From JAXDTI01 sp034090045 (GTDB lineage: Bacteria; Actinomycetota; Actinomycetes; Actinomycetales; Actinomycetaceae), in the NCBI GenBank assembly GCA_034090045.1, contig JAXDTI010000003.1, positions 310,001 through 374,000 of the forward strand: a stretch of 64,000 bases of DNA. The letters run 5' to 3'. The position numbers and the translations under genes are program-made. Numbering within the stretch: the first letter of the stretch is position 1; each line of letters opens with the position of its first letter. The notes under the pieces are model-generated. The model searched no databases. It was not told the origin of the DNA and saw nothing but the letters and a program-made list of their open reading frames with translations. Positions 55,883 through 64,000 of this stretch are shown here, in pieces.

Positions 55883-58378
55883 CTATTTCGCAACACCGGT
55901 GAAAGTGAACTCGCGGGTATCCGTATCCTCGGGTGCTCCCGCTTCCGGCTTCTCTCCGGTCACATCCACGACAATGCGCTGTCCCGAACCCAACTCACCG
56001 AAGAGAATCTTTTCAGAAAGCACATCCTCAATCTCGCGCTGTATTTCGCGGCGCAGCGGGCGCGCACCCAATACCGGGTCGAACCCGCGTTCAGCGAGCA
56101 GCTCGCGTGCCGCATCGGTGAGTTCCAGTTCCATCTCCTGAGCAGCCATCCGCTGTGCGAGTTGCCCGGTAAGCAGATCCACAATCTGGCGAATCTCTTC
56201 CATCTGTAACGGCGGGAACACAACAACCTCATCGACACGGTTGAGGAACTCCGGACGGAAATGCTGTTTCAGCTCCTCCGAAACCTTAGTCTTAATCTGC
56301 TCATAACTGGTCGCAAGCTGTCCTCCAGCCTGGAAACCGGTCATCACACCGCGGTTAATGTCGCGTGTGCCCAGGTTCGTGGTCATGATGATGATGGTGT
56401 TCTTGAAATCGACGCTGCGACCCTGCGAATCCGTCAAGCGCCCCTCCTCAAGAATCTGCAGCAGCGAGTTGAAAATATCCACGTGCGCTTTCTCAATCTC
56501 GTCGAAAAGCACCACCGAGAACGGGTTGCGGCGCACCTTTTCAGTGAGCTGACCGCCCTCGTCATAGCCGACAAAACCCGGAGGAGCACCGAAAAGACGA
56601 GAAGCAGTGTGCTTCTCAGAATATTCGCTCATATCCAATTGGATCAGGGAATCCTCATCCCCGAATAGAAACTCGGCGAGCGCCTTTGCCAACTCGGTCT
56701 TGCCCACACCGGTAGGACCGGCGAAAATAAAAGAACCACCGGGACGTTTCGGGTCTTTCAAACCGGCGCGGGTACGGCGAATCGAACGGGAAAGCACCGA
56801 CACGGCCTGATCCTGACCGATAATGCGTTTATGCAGTTCATCCTCCATGTGAAGGAGTTTCGCAGACTCCGAAGCGGTCAGTTTAGCCACCGGAATGCCG
56901 GTAGACATCGCCAAGATTTCCGCGATCGCGTTCTCATCGACCTCGGCGATATTCTCCATCTCACCGGACTTCCATTTCGCCTCCAACTCGGCACGCTGCT
57001 CCCCGAGCTTCTGTTCCCGATCCCGCAGGTTCGCGGCGGCCTCAAAATCCTGGTTATCAATCGCCGAATCTTTTTCCGCACGCACCCCCGCGATCTGTTC
57101 ATCAATCTCCCGGATCTCCGGCGGGGCAGTCATCCGGTGGATACGCAGCCGCGCACCCGCCTCGTCAATCAAATCAATCGCTTTATCAGGCAGGAACCTG
57201 TCAGAAATATACCTATCCGACATTTCCGCGGCGGCACGCAGCGCGTCATCCGTAATCACAACCCGATGATGTGCCTCATAGCGGTCCCGCAGACCCTTCA
57301 AAATTTCGACGGTTTCCTCCACGGAAGGCTGCTCCACCTTTACCGGCTGGAACCGGCGCTCCAAAGCCGCATCCTTCTCAATATATTTGCGGTACTCATC
57401 CATCGTGGTGGCACCGATAGTCTGCAATTCGCCGCGAGCCAGCATCGGTTTCAAAATGGAGGCGGCATCAATCGCGCCCTCCGCGGCACCCGCACCCACC
57501 AGTGTGTGAATCTCGTCAATAAACATGATAATGTCGCCCCGGGTTTTGATTTCTTTCAGCACCTTCTTCAAGCGCTCCTCGAAATCGCCACGATAGCGGC
57601 TGCCGGCCACCAGCGACCCCATGTCGAGAGAATAAATCTGTTTACCCTTCAAAGTTTCAGGGACATCCCCGCGCACAATCGCCTCCGCGAGACCCTCCAC
57701 GACCGCAGTCTTGCCGACACCCGGTTCGCCAATCAAAACCGGGTTGTTTTTTGTGCGGCGCGAGAGAATCTGCATGACCCGCTCCATCTCCTGAATACGA
57801 CCAATCACCGGGTCTAGTTTCCCGTCAGCGGCCGCTTGAGTCAGGTTACGACCAAACTGATCCAAGATAGCGCTACCCGATTTTTGAGAGGTTCGGGAAG
57901 TCGAACCACCCACACCCGCGAGTTCCCCTTTATCGCCGCCCTTATACCCGGCGAGCATCTGCGTCACATTACTACGAACCTCGCCAAGGTCGGCACCCAG
58001 GTTAGTGAGAACCTGGCTGGCGACCCCCTCACCCTCACGGATGAGACCGAGCAGGATATGCTCGGTGCCTATATAGTTATGACCCAGTTGCAGCGCCTCA
58101 CGCAGGCTCAGTTCCAACACCTTTTTGGCGCGCGGCGTAAAGGGAATATGCCCCGTGATCTTCGAGTCGCCTTCACCTATGATTTCGATAACCTGTTTAC
58201 GCACGTCATCTAGGTTAATGTTCATAGATTCCAAGGCTTTCGCGGCAACACCCTCACCCTCTTTGATCAGCCCCAGCAGGATATGCTCGGTACCGATGTA
58301 ATTGTGGTTCAGGCTGCGAGCCTCCTCCTGGGCCAGCACCACGACACGACGGGCACGGTCAGTGAAACGCTCGAACAT
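55883..58378 (-). CDS. clpC: ATP-dependent Clp protease ATP-binding subunit ClpC
   Basis: This 831-residue class I Hsp100 unfoldase feeds substrates to ClpP. Two N-domain repeats (each with NHNYIGTEHILLGLI-type motif) occupy residues 1-150. The first AAA+ domain has GEPGVGKTAVVEGLA near residue 220 and VMFIDEIH-type Walker B (here IIMFIDEIHTL). A UVR-like coiled linker lies near residue 430. The second AAA+ domain has GPTGVGKTELAKAL near residue 555 and a Walker B VLFDEIEKAH. The ATG at 58378 has AAAGGAG upstream. It is convergent with galK. Confidence 0.97.
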   Translation of the reverse strand: MFERFTDRARRVVVLAQEEARSLNHNYIGTEHILLGLIKEGEGVAAKALESMNINLDDVRKQVIEIIGEGDSKITGHIPFTPRAKKVLELSLREALQLGHNYIGTEHILLGLIREGEGVASQVLTNLGADLGEVRSNVTQMLAGYKGGDKGELAGVGGSTSRTSQKSGSAILDQFGRNLTQAAADGKLDPVIGRIQEMERVMQILSRRTKNNPVLIGEPGVGKTAVVEGLAEAIVRGDVPETLKGKQIYSLDMGSLVAGSRYRGDFEERLKKVLKEIKTRGDIIMFIDEIHTLVGAGAAEGAIDAASILKPMLARGELQTIGATTMDEYRKYIEKDAALERRFQPVKVEQPSVEETVEILKGLRDRYEAHHRVVITDDALRAAAEMSDRYISDRFLPDKAIDLIDEAGARLRIHRMTAPPEIREIDEQIAGVRAEKDSAIDNQDFEAAANLRDREQKLGEQRAELEAKWKSGEMENIAEVDENAIAEILAMSTGIPVAKLTASESAKLLHMEDELHKRIIGQDQAVSVLSRSIRRTRAGLKDPKRPGGSFIFAGPTGVGKTELAKALAEFLFGDEDSLIQLDMSEYSEKHTASRLFGAPPGFVGYDEGGQLTEKVRRNPFSVVLFDEIEKAHVDIFNSLLQILEEGRLTDSQGRSVDFKNTIIIMTTNLGTRDINRGVMTGFQAGGQLATSYEQIKTKVSEELKQHFRPEFLNRVDEVVVFPPLQMEEIRQIVDLLTGQLAQRMAAQEMELELTDAARELLAERGFDPVLGARPLRREIQREIEDVLSEKILFGELGSGQRIVVDVTGEKPEAGAPEDTDTREFTFTGVAK

Positions 58379-58735
58379 ACTCTTCTCCTTTAATAGACTG
58401 CTCTGTTTTCCATTATCGGACGGGCGGGGTCATGGATGCCCGTCTGTTCACTCTCGGCAGAGCGCTAGGGGCACCACCCACTGTTACAGACGGAGCTGAA
58501 GAGGCGCGGTGTCCGATTGCGCAGCGATAATCCGCCATGCGAAGCCCCGACAGCTCCATCCATAACCATCCCCTGTAAGTGGACGGAGGAACGAGTTCCT
58601 CCCTCCGTATATGTTTCGGAATGAGCCATAGGGGCCGGGGGGGCGTGCACAACTCTGGAGAATTTGTCCCGGTGAGGTCAAAAAACAGCGCATTTTTTCA
58701 AAATCACCAGAGTTGTGCTGAAGCAGCCGCAGAAA
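58379..58735. other. Intergenic region upstream of clpC with several dyads
   Basis: These ~357 nt hold no credible gene. They should contain the clpC promoter, but I could not identify it with certainty. Dyads include GGAGGAACGAGTTCCTCC near 58582 and the inverted repeat at 58647-58718. No CtsR- or HspR-type operator was recognised. Confidence 0.5.
58647..58718. repeat. 12-bp inverted repeat starting at a GTGCAC site
   Basis: GCACAACTCTGG (58647-58658) is repeated inverted as CCAGAGTTGTGC (58707-58718). Inside, AAAAAA (58680-58685 region) can pair with TTTTTT near 58693. The left arm lies in CGTGCACAACTCTGG, so it shares the GTGCAC cap with the two larger elements at 4647 and 9704, though it is much shorter. 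The A/T-run inner stem could also make it a terminator-like hairpin for dtd's opposite side. Confidence 0.65.
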
Positions 58736-59179
58736 TCAGCACTCAACGAGCAGGGTGCACGGCCCGTCGTTAGTCAGTGACACCCGCATCATCGCACCAA
58801 ACTTTCCGGTGCCGACGCTCAGGTCGCGCGCCCGCAGACCGGCGATTACCGCATCCACCAGCGGCTCAGCAATCTCGCCGGGGGCAGCCGCTATCCAAGA
58901 GGGTCTTCGCCCCTTTTTAGTGTTCCCATACAGGGTAAATTGGCTGATGACCAGCACGGGAGCGTTCGCATCGGAGGCGGATAGCTCGCCGGGCAGGACA
59001 CGCAGTTCAGCGATTTTCCGCACCATAGTCTCGACCTGCTCCGGACCGTCATCGTGGGTCGCCGCGAGCAACACCACCAGTCCGTGACCCTCGAAAGCCC
59101 CGGTCTCGTCATATTCTCCGGTCGCCGGGTTCTTCACTGACACGGACGCGCCATCCGACACCTGAATAACTGCACGCAT
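58736..59179 (-). CDS. dtd: D-aminoacyl-tRNA deacylase
   Basis: Dtd removes D-amino acids (and mischarged Gly) from tRNA as a proofreading dimer. The 147-residue protein starts MRAVIQVSDGASV. It has the catalytic SQFTLYGNTKKGRRPSW with the Thr nucleophile region, and LTNDGPCTLLVE with the cross-subunit Gly-Pro motif (usually NGPVT). I start it at the ATG at 59179 because family members begin MRAV; a GTG at 59200 is an alternative. It ends in Cys, which is unusual but harmless. Confidence 0.93.
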   Translation of the reverse strand: MRAVIQVSDGASVSVKNPATGEYDETGAFEGHGLVVLLAATHDDGPEQVETMVRKIAELRVLPGELSASDANAPVLVISQFTLYGNTKKGRRPSWIAAAPGEIAEPLVDAVIAGLRARDLSVGTGKFGAMMRVSLTNDGPCTLLVEC

Positions 59180-59234
59180 ATCCCCTAATTTACTCGGCAC
59201 TGTGCCAAGCCGTCAGGCACCCCTGTCTGCATCA

Positions 59235-60227
59235 TCAGGAAGATTGCGACCAGCCCTGCTTGCCGTTCACATTATAGATACCTGCAAAGGGCCTCGCCGC
59301 CGAAGCGGTATTACTGACCCCCGGCCAACTGTATGACCTGTTCACCCAGTCCAGAAACTCCGCGGGAGTCCCCGAAGTCGGCTTGCCGGGCAGGTAAATC
59401 TGAGCCTCCTCGGCATCGTCCAACCCGTAGGGATAGTCAATCACCTCGTGACAAGCGTTCCCGCTGTCCACATAGGTGTCGCCCCCCAGACCTGTCGCAG
59501 GCAATATCCTCTGCCTGTACCCGCCAGGTGTGCTCATCAATCCGCTCTGGATTGGTGAAACGTCCAGTAAAGGCACATTCAAGAAGTACCAGGCATAGCC
59601 AGCTGGCTCACCCATGGCGTCGCCATCATGGTACATGCCGCTGAATGTGCCATCCTTGTCCACCGTCATGCCGGTGGACCAACCGCCGATACCGGAAGTA
59701 AACAGATACTCCCGGCATCTGTTCGAACAGTTCGCTGCCGGCGTTCAAATCCTGCGAATCCGGTTGCGTGACCGGCGGGGTTTCGGTGCCAGCCCAGACA
59801 CTGATGGCCAGGCCGGTATCCTCGAAGTTCATGACGTAGATCTGTTCACCGTCAGAGCTGACCGCACCTGGGGTGTCCAGTTTCTGCGTCCACACCGCCT
59901 GACCGGTATCGTCCACGCCTATCAGGGTTTCGACATCGGCAAGGTTCGGATACGCCAGGGCACGGCCTAGGGGGGAAAATCAGACCTGCCCTCGATCATT
60001 TGGTCTGCCGGAATCTCCACGACCACGGTTTTCTTCACGAGCGTGGTGACACCGTTGGCGACAGAGGCATGGTTTGTGTTCAGACCGCCGGTGATTAGTA
60101 CTACAATCAGGGCAGTCACCAGCAGTATCAAAATAATAGGCACCACCAGCACAGTGTTTACGATGCTCCGGTTCGAGTTCCAGGCATTCTGCTCAGCAAT
60201 AGTCAGCTCTCCTTCGCATCGCCTCAC
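59235..60227 (-). pseudogene. Frameshifted membrane-anchored surface protein
   Basis: Three consecutive frames make one interrupted protein. Residues 1-86 (60227 to 59967) have one transmembrane helix (~27-49) and stop right after CCCCCC. One more C would keep the frame open into LGRALAYPNLADVETLIGVD and VWTQKLDTPGAVSSDGEQIY, a PQQ/beta-propeller-like strand pair. A second shift near 59700-59750 leads to REYLFTSGIGGWSTGMTVDK, a C-terminal domain known from Firmicute and actinobacterial lipoproteins, ending at 59235. An internal deletion is also likely because only one propeller-like blade remains. The poly-C tract could alternatively be phase-variable. Confidence 0.7.
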
Positions 60228-60320
60228 CCTATTCTATCGGCCTGCTGCCGTGACACTTCAGGACAGGGGCACCCGGATTCTGACCTCGGGGGGCAGCACA
60301 AGCTCTTTCCCCAATATCAG

Positions 60321-61760
60321 TCAGTCGGATTCGACAAGTTTGGGGTCGCGCCTCAGGTACTCGCGGGTCTCCCGCGCAATCAACCCAGAAGCCAAAATCA
60401 ACCCCAACAGGTTCGGCAATGCCATCAGCCCGTTAGCTATATCCGCAAAGGTCCACGCCACTTTGAGACCGGTGACAGAACCTATAAAAATGACGACCGC
60501 GAACAGCACCCGATACACGTGCACCGCACGCAACCCCAGCAGTCGCTCCACACAGCGCTCACCGTAATACGCCCAGCCGAGAACCGTCGAGAACGCGAAG
60601 AACACCAGCGAAATGGCAACAATGAAATGCCCCTGCGTGCCGGGAAACCCGATAGTGAAAGCCTCGGCAGTGAGCGGGGAACCGTCCAGACCTTTACCGT
60701 CCTCGTCGGTGAGTTTCCAAGCGCCAGTGACCACAATGACCAGTGCAGTCATCGACACAACAATGATGGTGTCGATAAAAGTTTGGGTCATCGAAACCAG
60801 ACCTTGACGAACCGGCTGGCGGGTGCGGGCAGCTGCGGCGGCTATAGCTGCCGAGCCCATGCCGGACTCGTTAGAGAAGATACCGCGAGCCACACCGAAT
60901 TGCAGGGCGACGATGAAAGCACTGCCGGCGAAACCGCCGACCGCAGCCGTCCCGGTAAAAGCATCATGGCAGATGAGGGCTATCGCACCCGGGATCCTGT
61001 CGTAGTTCAAACCCAGAATAATCAGTGCGGCACCCACATAGAGAATAATCATCATCGGCACGAAAGCGCTGGTGAAGCGACCTATAGATTTCACACCACC
61101 GATCAGAACCACGCCGGTGGCTACCGCCATCACTAAACCGGTGAGTGCCGGATGCAGTCCGAACGAGTCGTGCAACTGGGTGGCGACCGAGTTGGCTTGG
61201 GTGAGGTTGCCGATACCGAAAGAGGCGATAGTGGCAAAAATAGCGAAAGCGATAGCCAAGGACTTACCGAGACCACGGAACTTTGTGACGTGCTCCAGAT
61301 AGTATTGCGGACCGCCGTTCATCTCGCCTTTCGCGTCCTTTGTGCGGAACCGCACCGCCAAGAAAGCTTCAGCGTATTTGCTGGCCATACCTACGAGACC
61401 GGTCACCCACATCCAGAAAACCGCGCCCGGACCACCCATGTGGATGGCGGTGGCGACACCGGCGATGTTGCCGACACCCACGGTGGCGGCGAGTGCTGTG
61501 GTGAGCGCCTGATAGTGAGAGATGTCGCCCTCTATGCTGACATCGTGTTCGGTGCCCGGTGCGACCACGCCGGAGGTGCCCGAGGGAGCCTCGTCGCGTT
61601 TGATGAAAGCGAGTTTCAGCGCGGGGCCGAGTTTGCGGAACTGCACACCGGCGAGCCGAATCGTCAGCCACAGGCCGGTTCCAAGCAGCAGCGGGATTAA
61701 CACGAAAGGACCCCAGATAACGCTGTCGATCGCCTCAAGTATCGTCAAGACCTGTTCCAT
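60321..61760 (-). CDS. Alanine or glycine:cation (sodium) symporter, AGCS family
   Basis: This 479-residue secondary transporter imports small neutral amino acids with Na+. It has about ten to eleven helices, ATVGVGNIAGVATAIHMGGPG (the AGCS ion/substrate motif, quoted in part), GEMNGGPQYYLEH and NESGMGSAAIAAAAARTRQP. The ATG at 61760 is chosen because AGGAGG ends eight bases upstream; the ATG two codons earlier sits directly on the ribosome binding site. Its 5' end is duplicated downstream of asnB. It is divergent from asnB. Confidence 0.94.
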   Translation of the reverse strand: MEQVLTILEAIDSVIWGPFVLIPLLLGTGLWLTIRLAGVQFRKLGPALKLAFIKRDEAPSGTSGVVAPGTEHDVSIEGDISHYQALTTALAATVGVGNIAGVATAIHMGGPGAVFWMWVTGLVGMASKYAEAFLAVRFRTKDAKGEMNGGPQYYLEHVTKFRGLGKSLAIAFAIFATIASFGIGNLTQANSVATQLHDSFGLHPALTGLVMAVATGVVLIGGVKSIGRFTSAFVPMMIILYVGAALIILGLNYDRIPGAIALICHDAFTGTAAVGGFAGSAFIVALQFGVARGIFSNESGMGSAAIAAAAARTRQPVRQGLVSMTQTFIDTIIVVSMTALVIVVTGAWKLTDEDGKGLDGSPLTAEAFTIGFPGTQGHFIVAISLVFFAFSTVLGWAYYGERCVERLLGLRAVHVYRVLFAVVIFIGSVTGLKVAWTFADIANGLMALPNLLGLILASGLIARETREYLRRDPKLVESD

Positions 61761-61801
61761 CACCATGCCTCCTGAGCGGAAAACCCCAGGCTATCAGATG
61801 C
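61684..61801. repeat. Direct repeat copy 1 (5' end of symporter gene)
   Basis: Positions 61713-61795 (83 bp) are identical to 63816-63898, and weaker similarity extends to about 61684 and 61801. It covers the first codons, ribosome binding site and leader of the symporter gene. Confidence 0.93.
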
Positions 61802-61874
61802 GCTCGTTCTCTCCCTGTGTGCGCGATAAAATGGGATTCACTGAATAATTACCTAACCACAAGAGGTGATAGTT

Positions 61875-63746
61875 ATGTGCGGATTTGCCGGATATTACAG
61901 TAGCGACAGCTATGATGAATCCGTTTTAACAGCAATGGGGGACAAAATAGCCCATCGCGGACCGGATGCCGAGGGCTACTACAACAGCGGAAATGTCCAC
62001 TTCGCATTCAGACGTTTGAGCATTATCGACTTGGAACGTGGAAACCAGCCAATGGTTAGCCCTGACGGCAAAGTGGCTATAGTCTTTAACGGCGAGATCT
62101 ACAACTATCGTGATTTGCAGCAAGAGCTACGACTTGAAGGTGTAGATTTTGCAACAAACTCTGATACCGAAGTGCTGGTTCTCGGCTATGCAACCTGGGG
62201 TATAGAAAAGTTGCTGCAAAAAATCCGTGGGATGTTTGCCTTCACAATTTGGAACAAGGAAACCGAAACCCTGATAGGTGCCCGTGATCACTTCGGTATC
62301 AAGCCATACCACTATGCCCGAATAGGAAACGATCTGCTATTCGGATCGGAAATCAAAGCCTTTTTCCCATACCCCAAATTCAAGCCAGAAGTGAACACTG
62401 CCGCACTGAAGCCCTATCTAACTTTTCAAACTAATCCGCTGGAAGAAAGCTTTTTCAAAGGAGTTTTCAGACTGAAACCCGGAACCTATTACACCTTTCG
62501 TAACGGCGAAATGGACTTCCACCGATACTTCCATACTGAGTACGAATATAGACACGATTCTATGGAAAACGTGGTATCCGAAATCGAACATACGGTGGCA
62601 GAATCCGTAAAATACCATGAAATCAGTGACGTAGAGGTTGGAGCGTTCCTCTCCGCAGGTGTCGATTCCAGCTATGTGGTGTCACTATCACGTCCAGATA
62701 ATACCTATTCAGTAGGCTTCAAAGCCGAAGGCCAGAATGCTGAACTGTTCAACGAAACCAGTCCAGCACACGAGCTTTCCAAAGAATTAGGTATCAACAA
62801 TAAATACAAGATCATCAGCGAAGACGAGTTCTTTGATGGAGTACCGAAAGTTCAATACTACTGCGACGAACCGCACGCGAACCTCTCTGCGGTGCCTATC
62901 TATTATCTGTCACAGATGGCTGCAAAAGATTTGAAAGTAGTGTTATCTGGAGAGGGAAGTGACGAATTATTTGCAGGTTACCAGACTTTTACTAAAACAT
63001 GGATAGAAAAGCTCTACTGCATATTGCCACAGGCGTTACGCCGAAAACTGTGGTTTGCCCTGAAAGATAAACCACATTTCCACGGTAAAACTTTCGTTGA
63101 GAAATGGGGTCGCACCCCCGAGGAACGCTACGTTGGTCAGGCTTTCCTCTTCGATGACGATGAGGCCAACGCTATCCTGCAGCCGGATTTTCAAAGCGAT
63201 CGTAGTTTTCGCGATATAACAAAGCCGGTATACGACCAGGTGAAAGACCGCGACTCCAACACCCGAATGCTTTATTTGGATATGAACATGTGGTTGCCAA
63301 ACGAGATTTTAGTGAAAGCAGACCGCATGACGATGGCAAATTCTTTGGAATTGCGAGTACCGCTGCTGGATAAAGAGGTCTGGAACACTGCACGTCATAT
63401 CCCGCCACGACAAAAATTGCGGGGGACGGAGACAAAATATTGTCTGAGAAAAGCCGCGTTTCGTCACATACCGGAAGCATGGGCTAAGCGCAAGAAACTC
63501 GGTTTTCTTGTACCTTTCGTCCAGTGGATTCGCAAAGACCAGTACTACAGGTATATCTACAATGAATTTCAGGCATCATATGTGGACAGGTTCTTTGACC
63601 GCGACAAGATAATGCAACTACTACAGCAGCACAGAAGTGGCGAGAAGAACACCGGACGCAAAATATACGCGATATATTGTTTTCTCGTCTGGTACAGGGT
63701 CTTCTTCGTCGATAAGGGGCAGCCGGATTTTTTGACCACTGCGTGA
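61875..63746 (+). CDS. asnB: Asparagine synthetase (glutamine-hydrolysing)
   Basis: AsnB makes asparagine from aspartate, glutamine and ATP. The 623-residue protein has the N-terminal glutaminase with nucleophile Cys2 (MCGFAGYY) and FNGEIYNYRDL, and the synthetase domain with the pyrophosphate loop SAGVDSSYV and VLSGEGSDELFAGY. The ATG at 61875 follows AAGAGGTG by six bases; two upstream codons in frame are not used because Cys must be exposed. The gene looks more A/T-rich in codon use than its neighbours and is framed by direct repeats, suggesting acquisition. It could also be a specialised amidotransferase, but AsnB is most likely. Confidence 0.93.
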   Translation: MCGFAGYYSSDSYDESVLTAMGDKIAHRGPDAEGYYNSGNVHFAFRRLSIIDLERGNQPMVSPDGKVAIVFNGEIYNYRDLQQELRLEGVDFATNSDTEVLVLGYATWGIEKLLQKIRGMFAFTIWNKETETLIGARDHFGIKPYHYARIGNDLLFGSEIKAFFPYPKFKPEVNTAALKPYLTFQTNPLEESFFKGVFRLKPGTYYTFRNGEMDFHRYFHTEYEYRHDSMENVVSEIEHTVAESVKYHEISDVEVGAFLSAGVDSSYVVSLSRPDNTYSVGFKAEGQNAELFNETSPAHELSKELGINNKYKIISEDEFFDGVPKVQYYCDEPHANLSAVPIYYLSQMAAKDLKVVLSGEGSDELFAGYQTFTKTWIEKLYCILPQALRRKLWFALKDKPHFHGKTFVEKWGRTPEERYVGQAFLFDDDEANAILQPDFQSDRSFRDITKPVYDQVKDRDSNTRMLYLDMNMWLPNEILVKADRMTMANSLELRVPLLDKEVWNTARHIPPRQKLRGTETKYCLRKAAFRHIPEAWAKRKKLGFLVPFVQWIRKDQYYRYIYNEFQASYVDRFFDRDKIMQLLQQHRSGEKNTGRKIYAIYCFLVWYRVFFVDKGQPDFLTTA

Positions 63747-63784
63747 ATCTCACCTCCGACTTACCGGCTGCCGGCACTTAAACT

Positions 63785-63904
63785 AGCAGCATCGGGGTTA
63801 TAACACGAAAAGGCTCCAGATAACGCTGTCGATCGCCTCAAGTATCGTCAAGACCTGTTCCATCACCATGCCTCCTGAGCGGAAAACCCCAGGCTATCTG
63901 ATGC
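63785..63904. repeat. Direct repeat copy 2 (downstream of asnB)
   Basis: An 83-bp stretch (63816-63898) is identical to 61713-61795, and the flanks are degenerate copies. Together the two copies bracket a ~2.0-kb segment holding asnB. Confidence 0.93.
63798..63863 (-). pseudogene. Truncated 5' fragment of the AGCS symporter gene
   Basis: The copied start region encodes MEQVLTILEAIDSVIWSLFV then L and stops at TAA, 21 codons in all. It keeps the AGGAGG ribosome binding site of the parent gene. Beyond the stop, similarity fades within about 15 bases. It is a remnant, not a functional gene. Confidence 0.8.
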
Positions 63905-64000
63905 TCCAGAGGTGACGAGGGGCGTTTAGTTCCGTGAGATGTTCCACGGTCTGCTTATCCCGATTCTCCCAACACTCCCAACAAGAACTCGTGTGCACGG
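63905..64000. other. Right-edge region without a recognised gene
   Basis: No credible ORF is seen. The last bases include CTCGTGTGCACGG, which could be the start of another GTGCAC-capped arm, but the window ends there. Confidence 0.4.

Noticed and set aside
56831..57817. 328-codon plus-strand frame
   Set aside because: Antisense to clpC; composition is that of a shadow frame.

Overview
The window is an actinobacterial chromosome segment. A family-level placement near Actinomycetaceae is inferred from gene content (complete actinobacterial-type nuo operon, menaquinone genes, ClpC, class C-type sortase fold) and moderate G+C judged by eye; the species is not determined. It carries housekeeping loci around one complete, very compact tyrosine-integrase prophage.

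Left part (1-10.1 kb): 5' end of fba, a large FtsX-like membrane protein, a SpoU methyltransferase, pyrE, exonuclease III, a DUF4190-type membrane protein behind a (GA)n tract that sits inside its putative promoter, murB with a zinc-ribbon/Gln-rich membrane protein, rpmG with tRNA-Met, tRNA-Thr and tRNA-Tyr. The two divergent intergenic regions (pyrE/xth and tRNA-Tyr/nagB) each hold a ~170-bp imperfect palindrome whose arms are capped by GTGCAC. A 127-nt pure purine tract precedes nagB.

Respiratory block (10.9-31 kb): nuoA-N, all on the minus strand with mostly 1-8 nt overlaps, ends in a GTGA overlap with a polyprenyl diphosphate synthase gene. Upstream lie a MenJ/geranylgeranyl-reductase-like flavoprotein and menG. 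Together these make complex I plus parts of its menaquinone pool. NuoG has lost all four ligands of the optional N7 iron-sulfur cluster. A HAD hydrolase, a histidine phosphatase, and a PLDc_N protein follow. Next comes a class C sortase-like membrane protein in which catalytic His and Cys are replaced by Tyr and Ala, and which bears a long acidic repeat on its predicted cytoplasmic side.

Prophage (34735-51700, 16,930 bp): inserted in the 3' half of tRNA-Arg(ACG), bounded by identical 36-bp att cores. It has integrase next to attL, lysis genes, tail genes with a probable +1 programmed frameshift in the tail chaperone, a fused protease-capsid gene, portal, terminase, HNH, a replication-type HTH protein, a Cro-like regulator and a repressor. 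The repressor gene runs through attP. In the prophage its stop codon TGA is completed by the first host base beyond the core, giving 99 aa. In the excised circle the frame reads on for 22 residues and ends 8 nt before the integrase ATG. This is the architecture of integration-dependent immunity known from mycobacteriophages such as BPs.

Right part (51.7-64 kb): alpha/beta hydrolase, nitroreductase, galM-galK, clpC, dtd, a frameshifted surface-protein pseudogene, an AGCS alanine/glycine:sodium symporter, and asnB. asnB is flanked by two copies of the 5' end of the symporter gene that share 83 identical bases, a sign of insertion or duplication.
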